Part shown: positions 41,438 through 49,015 of the stretch, in pieces
Layout of the letters: every line of letters starts with the position of its first letter
How positions within the stretch are numbered: the first letter of the stretch is position 1
Assembly: GCA_002364215.1 (NCBI GenBank)
Contig: DEXQ01000012.1
Coordinates: forward strand, 1-61,019
Direction: 5' to 3'
Length of the DNA: 61,019 bases
DNA from: Aequorivita sp. UBA3180
GTDB taxonomy: Bacteria; Bacteroidota; Bacteroidia; Flavobacteriales; Flavobacteriaceae
Translations under genes and position numbers: made by a program
Notes under the pieces: generated by a model
Told to the model about the DNA's origin: nothing
What the model saw: only the letters and a program-made list of their open reading frames with translations
Database searches by the model: none

Positions 41438-42975
41438 TATTTTTTTAGCGAATTTAAGTAGAAAATAATTGCTTTCCGAATATCAGCAGCCGTTTCGGTT
41501 TCCTTGGGTGTATAGATTTTAACAATCCCCTTATTTTCAGGCGTTAAAAAGGGAATGTCCAATCCTTTGAGTAAAAAGTCACTGAAGGCCACTGTATACG
41601 TTTTATTATCGCTAATTGACTGATTGTTTATTTGCCAATTCCCCTTTTCGTTTTGTGAAAATTTGTAGCGTTGAAGATATGCTCCTTCACCACTTTGTGA
41701 GTTTCCAAACTCCAAAACTTCTTTTAATAAACTTCCTTTTAAATCTACTTTCAGCACACTTCCGCCAAAGGGGAGGACTCTAAAAATATCAATACTAGTT
41801 ATATCCCCCACCAGTCTATCATCTATCCTTATTGAACCTCCGTTTACCAAGGCGCCATCAACGTTATCACTATATGCATAGGACATGGAACGTGTAATTA
41901 ATTCACCTATATTGGTTTGTTTTCTTCTATTGGATTTATCTGTGCCATCTAGTGGAGATGAAGCGTTGTAAATTACTTCTTCGGGGTTTTCTACAACTTC
42001 TTTCAGTTTCGAGTTCACAAGATCTGTCCATTTGCTTACTATGCGTTCTACCTTGGCTGAGGATGCTATTTTATCTGTTACCATCATCAATTCAGAATTG
42101 ATATGGAGATATTTTGTACGAAGGTTATAGATAAGGGTATGTACGTATACACTTTTTGCATTGGCATCTGCTTTCGCTATAATTGTTCTTCCTTCTTTTA
42201 CAAGCATATTGTAGTGCTCATGTCCACCCATTATTAAAGGTAATGCTCTCAAGCGACTAGCTATTTCTTTATCTTCATCTATAGAAACGTGTGTAAGGCC
42301 AACTACAAAATCAGCTTTTTGAATGGCCAGGTCATATGCTCTTATGGCATTCTCATAAATATTGCCATAGGACACATAATCTTTTGGATTGGAAGGGAGT
42401 GTTACCCCAAAAACTCCAAATTTCATTTTATTTCCATCAGCGTCTATTGCGTTAAAAGTTGAAAAATCTGATGAGGGCACGGTGGAATATTGCCATTTTC
42501 TAGCAAAAGGCATAAGACCCGATTCCGTTACGTGACGAACATTTGCGGTAGTCCAGGTAAAGTTTGATTCATTTAATCTTTTCTGCAGATCTTCTTCGCT
42601 CAAATCGAACTCGTGATTGCCAAAGGTTACCAAATCAATATCCATTGCGTTGAGCACGTCAATCATCTGTTTCCCATTTACGCGTTCACCATCTATTTTT
42701 AATGTTCCAATTAAAGATGGGTTAAGAAAATCGCCAGCTAAAAACATATATGTATTAGGAAACCTTTCTTTAATAGAATCACGAATATGGGCCACTCGGG
42801 CCAATCCACCATATTCTCCTCCGTTCATGGGAGCAATTTCATATACATCGTTAATCTGAACAAACTTAAGGGTTACGGCGCCAGCGCCCTTTATGGGGTC
42901 TTCCGGATATAGTTGAAGGGCTTCGCAGCTCGATAAAAAATAGCCCACTAAAGCTAAAAGTATAAAATTTCTCAT
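41437..42975 (-). CDS. 5'-nucleotidase/UshA-like metallophosphoesterase lipoprotein
   Basis: A 512-residue exported enzyme, probably a lipoprotein (LLALVGYFLSSC). The N-terminal metallophosphoesterase domain shows FVQINDVYEI (in place of the usual ND-H), FLAGDFLNPS, DLVTFGNHEFDLSEEDL, VVGLTHVSIDED and IMGGHEHYN. The C-terminal 5'-nucleotidase domain (about 330-510) has ADN-like NVDGALVNGGSIRID, then FGGSVLKVDLKGSLLKEVLEFG. It hydrolyses nucleotides or related phosphoesters outside the inner membrane. It abuts the HMG-CoA lyase-like gene. Confidence 0.88.
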   Translation of the reverse strand: MRNFILLALVGYFLSSCEALQLYPEDPIKGAGAVTLKFVQINDVYEIAPMNGGEYGGLARVAHIRDSIKERFPNTYMFLAGDFLNPSLIGTLKIDGERVNGKQMIDVLNAMDIDLVTFGNHEFDLSEEDLQKRLNESNFTWTTANVRHVTESGLMPFARKWQYSTVPSSDFSTFNAIDADGNKMKFGVFGVTLPSNPKDYVSYGNIYENAIRAYDLAIQKADFVVGLTHVSIDEDKEIASRLRALPLIMGGHEHYNMLVKEGRTIIAKADANAKSVYVHTLIYNLRTKYLHINSELMMVTDKIASSAKVERIVSKWTDLVNSKLKEVVENPEEVIYNASSPLDGTDKSNRRKQTNIGELITRSMSYAYSDNVDGALVNGGSIRIDDRLVGDITSIDIFRVLPFGGSVLKVDLKGSLLKEVLEFGNSQSGEGAYLQRYKFSQNEKGNWQINNQSISDNKTYTVAFSDFLLKGLDIPFLTPENKGIVKIYTPKETETAADIRKAIIFYLNSLKK

Positions 42976-43839
42976 TTAATGATATTTAGTAAAAATTTTA
43001 GTTGCTTCATTATGTGCGCTTTCAAAAGACATCGGGTTAATGTTGCTCGAAACTTTTTCAGCAGTAAAATAGCTGAGCATTTTTTCGGTAGGCATGTTCC
43101 CTGTCAAATCGTCTTTAGCCATTGGGCAACCACCAAAACCTTGAATGGCTCCATCAAATCTTCTGCAGCCAGCTTTATAGGCTGCATTAATTTTTTCATG
43201 CCAAGCATTTGGTGTGGTGTGCAAATGTGCGCCAAATTCTATGTGGGGATATTTGGGTATTAAGTTAGTAAATAAATATGAAATAATATCAGGTGTAGAT
43301 GAACCTACTGTATCACTAAGGGAAAGAATCTTTACTCCCATAGCTGAAAGCTTCTCCGTCCACTCCCCTACAATATCAACATTCCAAGGGTCTCCGTAAG
43401 GATTTCCAAAGCCCATGGATAGATAGGCCACTACTTCTTTATTGTTTTTTTCGGCTATATTTAATATATCTTGTAATATCACTAAGGATTCACTAATTGT
43501 TTTGTGCGTGTTACGCATTTGGAAATTTTCAGAAATGGAAAAAGGATATCCCAAATAATCTATCTCTGAATGTTTAACGGCATCTTCCGCCCCGCGAAGG
43601 TTAGCGATGATGGCAAGCAATTTACTTTTGGTTGCAGAGAGGTCCAGCTTTGAAAGTACTTCCGCAGTATCACGCATTTGCGGGATTGCCTTTGGTGAAA
43701 CGAAACTTCCAAAATCAATGGTATCAAAACCGCAACGCAAAAGCGATTGTATATATTTCACTTTTTGCTCGGTGGGAATCCAGTCTTTGATGCCTTGCAT
43801 GGCATCGCGCGGACATTCTATAATTTTTACTTGCTGCAT
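42976..43839 (-). CDS. Hydroxymethylglutaryl-CoA lyase-like enzyme
   Basis: A 287-residue HMGL/isopropylmalate-synthase-type TIM barrel. Present are the opening IIECPRDAMQGIKDWIPTEQK, divalent-metal HLH in FGAHLHTTPNAWHEK, and GFGGCPMAKDDLTGNMPTE with the conserved active-site Cys. The likely reaction is HMG-CoA to acetoacetate plus acetyl-CoA in leucine breakdown. The start directly follows the -7 element TATCTTTG (minus 43845-43852), implying a leaderless or nearly leaderless mRNA. First gene of a probable operon with the nucleotidase and haem protein. Confidence 0.88.
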   Translation of the reverse strand: MQQVKIIECPRDAMQGIKDWIPTEQKVKYIQSLLRCGFDTIDFGSFVSPKAIPQMRDTAEVLSKLDLSATKSKLLAIIANLRGAEDAVKHSEIDYLGYPFSISENFQMRNTHKTISESLVILQDILNIAEKNNKEVVAYLSMGFGNPYGDPWNVDIVGEWTEKLSAMGVKILSLSDTVGSSTPDIISYLFTNLIPKYPHIEFGAHLHTTPNAWHEKINAAYKAGCRRFDGAIQGFGGCPMAKDDLTGNMPTEKMLSYFTAEKVSSNINPMSFESAHNEATKIFTKYH

Positions 43840-43844
43840 TGCTT

Positions 43845-43852
43845 CAAAGATA
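43845..43852 (-). promoter_or_regulatory. -7 promoter element of the HMG-CoA lyase operon
   Basis: TATCTTTG on the minus strand, a full match, only 6 bp before the ATG. The region where a -33 element would be read is occupied by the palindrome at 43856-43875. Confidence 0.6.
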
Positions 43853-43855
43853 GCA

Positions 43856-43875
43856 ATTCCTGCGCAGGCAGGAAT
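43856..43875. repeat. Dispersed palindrome ATTCCTGC-GCAG-GCAGGAAT
   Basis: Eight-bp perfect arms around a 4-nt loop. Very similar palindromes built on ATTCCTGC/GCAGGAAT occur widely between genes in flavobacteria. Here it replaces the spacer of the HMG-CoA lyase promoter. Confidence 0.6.
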
Positions 43876-43903
43876 CTTTCGATTTTAAAAAAGAATTAAG
43901 GAA

Positions 43904-44518
43904 TTATGGCAACAATATAAAAATCGCTATCCCCACAAATACCAATATCTGCAGCCATTTTAAAACCACACCCATAATTTTCCACTCCCTAAGCAAAGTT
44001 GAAATTCGCCCCGCGGCCAAAGCAATACTACTAAAAGTTAAAAAAGAAACAACCATAAAAGTAATTCCCAAAATATAAAACTGGACAACCGTGTTTCCAT
44101 CCTTATCCCAAAGAAAACCTGGGAAAAATGCCAAAAAGAAAATCATCACTTTCGGGTTTACCAAATTCATGATCACTCCCGTTTTAAAAAGTTGTGCGTA
44201 TGATTTTTTTGGCGCATTTTCAGCTAATGAAATATGTTCATCACTTGTATAAACTTTGTACGCCAAATACAGCAAATAGCAGGCTCCCAAAACTTTTATA
44301 CCATAAAAAATTTCTTCGGAAGCGGTTATAATTGCAGAAATACCAAACGCCAAAAGTGTGGTATGGACAATACAACCGCTAATCAATCCAGCAGTTGTGG
44401 CGATGCCACTTTTGGTGCCGTTCACCAACGATTGCGTAAGCACATAAATATTATCTGGCCCCGGAGAAATTGCCAAGGCCAGGGTTGCAATTGAAAAGGA
44501 AATTAGGGATTCAATCAT
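43904..44518 (-). CDS. LysE-family translocator
   Basis: A 204-residue inner-membrane exporter with six hydrophobic helices: MIESLISFSIATLALAISPGPDNIYVLTQSLV (the conserved PGP motif of LysE/RhtB), GIATTAGLISGCIVHTTLLAFG, and so on to the C-terminal WLQILVFVGIAIFIL. Family members export amino acids, but the substrate is unknown. The ATG at 44518 is preferred to one at 44530, which lies inside a dispersed repeat (44526-44558). Confidence 0.85.
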   Translation of the reverse strand: MIESLISFSIATLALAISPGPDNIYVLTQSLVNGTKSGIATTAGLISGCIVHTTLLAFGISAIITASEEIFYGIKVLGACYLLYLAYKVYTSDEHISLAENAPKKSYAQLFKTGVIMNLVNPKVMIFFLAFFPGFLWDKDGNTVVQFYILGITFMVVSFLTFSSIALAAGRISTLLREWKIMGVVLKWLQILVFVGIAIFILLP

Positions 44519-44525
44519 AAAAAAA

Positions 44526-44558
44526 GACATAAGACCGCTACGCTTTAAGACGTAAGAT
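44526..44558 (-). repeat. Dispersed GTCTTA-type repeat, copy 1
   Basis: Read on the minus strand it contains AAAGCGTAGCGGTCTTATGTC. A related copy lies on the plus strand at 54272-54304; I count 24 of 33 positions identical, with the core AGCGGTCTT intact in both. No reading frame. Probably a dispersed flavobacterial intergenic repeat. Confidence 0.55.
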
Positions 44559-44639
44559 TAAAGACTCTCAAATTATTCAAATCAAGATATTTATTTAACA
44601 TTTTTTAAAAGTTATCCTATGTCTTAAATCCTACTGGTC

Positions 44640-45692
44640 CTATGTCCTTTTCAAAAGCGCTTTGTTTATTTGTTGAATCAGCCCCGGCCCTTCGTATATA
44701 AAGCCTGTGTAAAGTTGCACCAAACTTGCACCGGCCTCCAGTTTTTCCACAGCATCTTTAGCAGAATGGATTCCGCCAACGCCAATAATTGGAAACGCTT
44801 TGTTGCTTTTTTCCGAAAGAAAACGGATTATTTCCGTAGCTCTTTTGGTTAATGGTTTCCCGCTCAGACCGCCCATTTCCTTTTTGTTTTCAGAGGAAAT
44901 TCCTTCGCGGGAAATGGTTGTATTGGTTGCGATAACGCCGTCAATCTTTGTTGTGGCAACTATTTCGATAATGTCTAAAAGTTGCTCGTCGGTTAAATCG
45001 GGAGCTATTTTCAGTAGAATTGGTTTGCGAGTTCCCGACTCCGCTCGAACGGACATTTCATTATTTCTATCCTGTAGTGTTTGCAACAAATTAGTCAATG
45101 GCTTTTTTTCCTGCAACGCACGAAGGTTTGGCGTGTTAGGCGAACTTACATTTACCACAAAATAATCCACATAATCAAAAAGCGCCTCAAAACAGATAAT
45201 GTAATCGTTTACAGCTTCCTCGTTGGGCGTGTTTTTGTTTTTACCGATGTTTCCTCCGATCAAGATCCTTCGACTGCGCTCAGGGTGACAGTTCGATTTC
45301 AATCTTTCAACCGCTTCTTTCACCCCGCCATTGTTAAAACCCATTCGGTTAATAATTGCGGCATCTTCCTTTAAGCGAAACAATCGCGGTTTTTCGTTCC
45401 CCGGCTGTGGTTTTGGGGTAATGGTTCCTATTTCAATAAAACCGAAACCGAAATTTGAAAGTTCTTTATACAGCTTTGCATCTTTGTCAAAACCGGCGGC
45501 AAGCCCCACTGGGTTTGGAAATTTCAATCCAAAGAGTTCGCGTTCCAGTTTTGGGTTTTCTACTTTATAAATACTTCTGAAAATACTTCCGAAGCCAATT
45601 TTATGAAAAAACCGAATCAATGAAAATGTGAAGTGGTGGATTTTTTCGGGATCGAAACTAAAAAACAGGGGACGAATGACGCTTTTGTACAT
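44640..45692 (-). CDS. pyrD: Dihydroorotate dehydrogenase (quinone) with an in-frame repeat insertion
   Basis: Class 2 membrane-associated enzyme of pyrimidine synthesis that passes electrons to quinone; 350 residues. It has the N-terminal membrane helix region, GLAAGFDKDAKLYKEL, AIINRMGFNN, NVSSPNTPNLRALQ with the catalytic Ser, and the FMN-site segments IGVGGIHSAKDAVEKLEAGASLVQLYTGFIYEGP. Between VERLKSN and LIGGNIGKNK the protein carries CHPERSRRI, a peptide encoded by a dispersed DNA repeat (45262-45290). In relatives only two or three residues stand here. The insertion is in a surface-loop position, so the enzyme is probably active. Confidence 0.94.
   Translation of the reverse strand: MYKSVIRPLFFSFDPEKIHHFTFSLIRFFHKIGFGSIFRSIYKVENPKLERELFGLKFPNPVGLAAGFDKDAKLYKELSNFGFGFIEIGTITPKPQPGNEKPRLFRLKEDAAIINRMGFNNGGVKEAVERLKSNCHPERSRRILIGGNIGKNKNTPNEEAVNDYIICFEALFDYVDYFVVNVSSPNTPNLRALQEKKPLTNLLQTLQDRNNEMSVRAESGTRKPILLKIAPDLTDEQLLDIIEIVATTKIDGVIATNTTISREGISSENKKEMGGLSGKPLTKRATEIIRFLSEKSNKAFPIIGVGGIHSAKDAVEKLEAGASLVQLYTGFIYEGPGLIQQINKALLKRT
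45262..45290 (-). repeat. PERSRR-type dispersed repeat inside pyrD
   Basis: Read on the minus strand it runs TGTCACCCTGAGCGCAGTCG and on into AAGGATCTT. This sequence is found scattered in many bacterial genomes, especially Bacteroidota, and translates to CHPERSRR. Here it is in frame inside an essential gene. Confidence 0.85.
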
Positions 45693-45708
45693 AGTTGAAA
45701 AATGTGGT

Positions 45709-45716
45709 ACAAAAAT
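45709..45716 (-). promoter_or_regulatory. -7 promoter element of pyrD
   Basis: TATTTTTG on the minus strand, 16 bp before the pyrD ATG; full match to TAnnTTTG, no clear -33. Confidence 0.6.
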
Positions 45717-45777
45717 ACACTAAACTATGTATTTGTTATTTTGAATATGCTTTATTTTGTAGTGTAAAAGAAAAATT

Positions 45778-47040
45778 ATGATCGAAAAACAACACATTAT
45801 CAATCGCTTTAAAAGCTACGTTACCATAGATACCGAAAGCGACCCAAATAGCGATACTACCCCAAGTACCAAAAAGCAATGGGATCTTGCCAATAAACTT
45901 GCCGAAGAGCTTAAGCAAATTGGGATGGAAGATGTTAGCATTGACGAAAACGCCTATATAATGGCCACTTTGCCGTCAAACGTTTCACATCCGGTTCCCG
46001 TAATCGGGTTTGTTTCCCACTTTGATACTTCCCCAGATTTTACAGGAGCGAATGTAAAACCGCAAATAGTTGAAAACTACAACGGAAAAGATATTGTGCT
46101 GAACAAAGAACAGAATATCGTTCTTTCTCCAGATTATTTTGAGGATTTGTTGCTCTATAAAGGCCAAACGCTAATCACAACAGATGGTACAACACTTTTG
46201 GGTGCAGATGATAAAGCTGGGATTACAGAGATTGTTTCAGCTATGGAATACCTTATAAACCATCCCGAAATAAAACACGGAAAAATTCGTGTAGGTTTTA
46301 CACCCGATGAGGAAATAGGCCGCGGTGCACATAAGTTTGATGTAAAAAAATTCGCTGCTGATTGGGCCTACACTATGGACGGTAGCCAAGTGGGCGAACT
46401 GGAATATGAAAACTTCAACGCAGCTGGCGCTGTGGTTACCGTAAAGGGAAAAATTGTTCACCCTGGTTACGCAAAAGGGAAAATGGTAAACAGTATGTAC
46501 ATTGCTACAGACTACATAAATTCTTTACCAAGACTTGAAACCCCAGAGCACACCGAAGGGCGTGAAGGTTTTTTTCATCTGCATGGTATAAAGGGAACTG
46601 TGGATGAGACCAAGATTCAATACATTATTCGTGACCATGACAAAAAGCATTTTGAAGCCAGAAAGGAAATGATTCAGAAACTGGCTGATGATTTAAATGA
46701 ACAGTTTGAAATGGAAGTAGTAACAGTTGAAATAAAAGACCAATATTTCAATATGCGCGAAAAAATTGAACCCGTAATGCACATTGTGAAAATTGCAAAA
46801 CAAGCCATGGAGCAGGCTGGCATTGAGCCATTAATAAAACCAATTCGCGGTGGCACCGATGGTTCGCAACTTAGCTTTATGGGGCTACCGTGCCCGAACA
46901 TTTTTGCTGGCGGGCACAATTTTCACGGCAGGTATGAATATGTGCCTGTGGAAAGCATGCAAAAGGCTGTAGAGGTAATTGTGAACATTGCAAAAATTAC
47001 CGCAGAGGATATCTCAAAGTTTAAGAAAGAAGAAGAATAG
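45778..47040 (+). CDS. pepT: Peptidase T (tripeptide aminopeptidase)
   Basis: A 420-residue cytoplasmic dizinc M20 aminopeptidase that removes the N-terminal residue of tripeptides. The metal-site motifs are all present: VSHFDTSPDF (His and Asp), GADDKAGI (bridging Asp), FTPDEEIGRGAHKFD (catalytic and ligand Glu), YTMDGSQVGELEYENF (Asp), and C-terminal GGTDGSQLSFMGLPCPNIFAGGHNFHGRYE (His). Divergent from pyrD with a 85-bp gap. Confidence 0.96.
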   Translation: MIEKQHIINRFKSYVTIDTESDPNSDTTPSTKKQWDLANKLAEELKQIGMEDVSIDENAYIMATLPSNVSHPVPVIGFVSHFDTSPDFTGANVKPQIVENYNGKDIVLNKEQNIVLSPDYFEDLLLYKGQTLITTDGTTLLGADDKAGITEIVSAMEYLINHPEIKHGKIRVGFTPDEEIGRGAHKFDVKKFAADWAYTMDGSQVGELEYENFNAAGAVVTVKGKIVHPGYAKGKMVNSMYIATDYINSLPRLETPEHTEGREGFFHLHGIKGTVDETKIQYIIRDHDKKHFEARKEMIQKLADDLNEQFEMEVVTVEIKDQYFNMREKIEPVMHIVKIAKQAMEQAGIEPLIKPIRGGTDGSQLSFMGLPCPNIFAGGHNFHGRYEYVPVESMQKAVEVIVNIAKITAEDISKFKKEEE

Positions 47041-47066
47041 TTTTTTGAAAGAATTATTCAAAAAAG

Positions 47067-47107
47067 AAACTCCCTCAACTATTTAACAACAGATTGAGGG
47101 AGTTTTT
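47067..47107. terminator. Bidirectional terminator between pepT and yajC
   Basis: AAACTCCCTCAA (47067-47078) pairs with TTGAGGGAGTTT (47094-47105), flanked by an A-rich stretch and a T run, between convergent genes. Confidence 0.88.
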
Positions 47108-47128
47108 ATTCAAAAAAGGAACAATTTA

Positions 47129-47419
47129 CTATTTCTTTTCTTTTACGGGAGCGTTTAGTTTTGCTGTTCTTTCCATAGAAATGGCAGATCTTTCAAACTT
47201 TATTTTTCCGGCACCACATTCAATAACACAGGTTCCATCATCATTAAGTTCAAGCACTCTTCCGTGAATTCCGCCATTGGTAATAACTTTATCGCCTTTT
47301 TTAAGTTGGGCGGCAAATTGTTTTTCCTGTTTGGCTTTTTTCATTTGGGGACGTATCAAAAAAAGGTACATCACCAAAAACAATAATATTATTGGTAAAA
47401 AACTTTGTATTTGTTCCAT
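47129..47419 (-). CDS. yajC: Sec translocon accessory subunit YajC
   Basis: A 96-residue inner-membrane protein with one N-terminal helix (IQSFLPIILLFLVMYLFLI) and the family signature RPQMKKAKQEKQFAAQLKKGDKVITNGGIHGRVLEL. It joins SecD-SecF to aid protein export. Third gene of nusB-DUF1573-yajC. Confidence 0.94.
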   Translation of the reverse strand: MEQIQSFLPIILLFLVMYLFLIRPQMKKAKQEKQFAAQLKKGDKVITNGGIHGRVLELNDDGTCVIECGAGKIKFERSAISMERTAKLNAPVKEKK

Positions 47420-47447
47420 AGCAGTTATTTATTCCTAAAAGGTAAAA

Positions 47448-47930
47448 TTAGGAAGTTGGGGTTTTAATCGGAGCTTGTGTAGCACCTGCTTTAGGATTTA
47501 CGAAAGCTTTGATTGTCAAAGTTTCTGTCCCTGCTTTTGTGTTTGTAGTAAGTGTAACTGTTTTGCTCACTTGATTTTGTCCGCTACCATTGAATTTTAC
47601 CAAAAGCTCACCTGAGTCACCTGGCGCAACTGGTTCCTTAGTATATTCTGGAACTGTACAACCACAGCTACTTTTTGCATTTACAATCAATAAAGGGGCC
47701 TCACCAGTGTTTTTGAATTTAAAAACGTGCTCCACATTTGTTCCTTGGTCAATAGTACCAAAATCAAATTGACTTTCTTCAAAAGTGATTACTGGAAATT
47801 TGCCCGATTCTGCATCACGTGCCTCTGCTGTGGCGACATTTTCTTCGTTTACTTTGTCTGCTGCATTATCCTTGCAAGAAGAAAAAGCGAAAACAGATAG
47901 TATTGCTACTAATAAAACTGATTTTTTCAT
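47448..47930 (-). CDS. DUF1573-domain lipoprotein
   Basis: A 160-residue lipoprotein (LLVAILSVFAFSSC, then KDNA). The immunoglobulin-like DUF1573 domain runs about 50-140 with ITFEESQFDFGTIDQGTNVEHVFKFKNTG and SSCGCTVPEYTKEPVAPGDSGELLVKFN. The role is unknown; in flavobacteria it commonly lies between nusB and yajC, as here, 28 bp before yajC. Confidence 0.88.
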   Translation of the reverse strand: MKKSVLLVAILSVFAFSSCKDNAADKVNEENVATAEARDAESGKFPVITFEESQFDFGTIDQGTNVEHVFKFKNTGEAPLLIVNAKSSCGCTVPEYTKEPVAPGDSGELLVKFNGSGQNQVSKTVTLTTNTKAGTETLTIKAFVNPKAGATQAPIKTPTS

Positions 47931-47985
47931 GATAATTGTTATTTTTTATGTTTTTAGCACGCCAAAAATAGGGATTTTTTTACTT

Positions 47986-48930
47986 TTATTGAAGTCCGCG
48001 TCCAATTTTATTGAGTTTGCCATTTTCTTCAAATTCCTTCACTATTTTATCCAAAATTCCGTTGACAAAAATGCTGCTTTTAGGCGTTGAATATTCTTTG
48101 GAAACCTCTAAATACTCGTTGATTGTGGCCCGAACAGGAATTGATGGGAAATATAAAAATTCGGCAATGCCCATTTTCAGAATTATCAAATCTACATCAG
48201 CGATTCTTTCTTGGTCCCAGTTTGGTGTTTTTCCCACAATCTGCGCATTTAGCTTGTCTTCGTTCAAAATCACTTTTCTGAAAAGTTGCAATGCGTACTC
48301 TCGGTCTTCCTCATTTTTATAGAGGTTGGGAACCAAAAGAGAGGAGGCATTTTTCTCTGAAAGTTTATTAAGCATCTTTACAATGGCCGTATTCACAATG
48401 GGAAAATCATCTACCCAAGTCAATCTTTTGTCTTCTAAATAATCGTAAAGTTTGTCATTTGGAGCGACCAATTCCTTGAAAACCTTAATTATGAAATCTT
48501 GGTCTTCTTTGTAAGTAGTTTCTTTTTTTGAAAGATAATCCTCGTACCATTCCAATTGGCGCAGCTCTTTAAAAATAATTGAAACATACTCGCTGTCCAG
48601 TTTCCAGTAATTCAGTTTTTTCTTTTCAATAATATTAGAAAAGGTTGCGTTTTCGGCAATTACCTTTAAAAGCTTGTTATCAACAAAAGTACGGCTGGGG
48701 TTCTTTTCAAGTGTGGTAGCAAGGTGTTTTTTCTGCGAACGGTTAAGAAAGCTATCTGCTTGCCCCTGAAGTGAAACAAGTAACTGTAACAACAATAAAT
48801 AAAGATCCTGCATTTGGTCTATGCTGTACAACAGAAATTTTTCCTGTGAATCTATATCTGGGTTTACCCGTTGGTTAAAGGCGTAAACGGACTGCAAAAC
48901 TTTTACTCGTATATGTCTTCTTGTAAGCAT
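47986..48930 (-). CDS. nusB: Transcription antitermination factor NusB
   Basis: A 314-residue protein, about twice the length of E. coli NusB, as usual in Bacteroidota. The NusB fold lies at the C-terminus (about 180-300) with ALQLFRKVILNEDKLNAQIVGKTPNWD, ADVDLIILKMGIAEFLYFPSIPVRATINEYLEVSKEYSTPKSSIFVNGILDKIV. The N-terminus opens MLTRRHIRVKVLQSVYAF. NusB binds boxA in rRNA leaders with NusE. The leader carries a strong hairpin (48962-48983). Confidence 0.93.
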   Translation of the reverse strand: MLTRRHIRVKVLQSVYAFNQRVNPDIDSQEKFLLYSIDQMQDLYLLLLQLLVSLQGQADSFLNRSQKKHLATTLEKNPSRTFVDNKLLKVIAENATFSNIIEKKKLNYWKLDSEYVSIIFKELRQLEWYEDYLSKKETTYKEDQDFIIKVFKELVAPNDKLYDYLEDKRLTWVDDFPIVNTAIVKMLNKLSEKNASSLLVPNLYKNEEDREYALQLFRKVILNEDKLNAQIVGKTPNWDQERIADVDLIILKMGIAEFLYFPSIPVRATINEYLEVSKEYSTPKSSIFVNGILDKIVKEFEENGKLNKIGRGLQ

Positions 48931-48961
48931 GTTTTAGAAAGAACTGTTTTTAAAGAAACAA

Positions 48962-48983
48962 CGCACAAGAATGTTCTTGTGCG
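48962..48983 (-). promoter_or_regulatory. Perfect hairpin in the nusB leader
   Basis: CGCACAAGAA (48962-48971), a TG loop, and TTCTTGTGCG (48974-48983) form a perfect 10-bp stem. It lies just downstream of the nusB -7 element (48987-48994), so it would be near the 5' end of the mRNA. The T run after it is weak, so it may be an attenuator, an mRNA 5' stabiliser, or a terminator of the upstream dehydrogenase gene. Confidence 0.6.
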
Positions 48984-48986
48984 CTG

Positions 48987-48994
48987 CAAAGATA
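48987..48994 (-). promoter_or_regulatory. -7 promoter element of the nusB operon
   Basis: TATCTTTG on the minus strand, followed by CAGCGC; full match, no clear -33. Confidence 0.65.
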
Positions 48995-49015
48995 GTGTTT
49001 TAAAAAAACCGAAAC

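Noticed and set aside
45262..45290. pyrD as a pseudogene because of the insertion
   Set aside because: The insert is in frame and all catalytic segments on both sides are intact.
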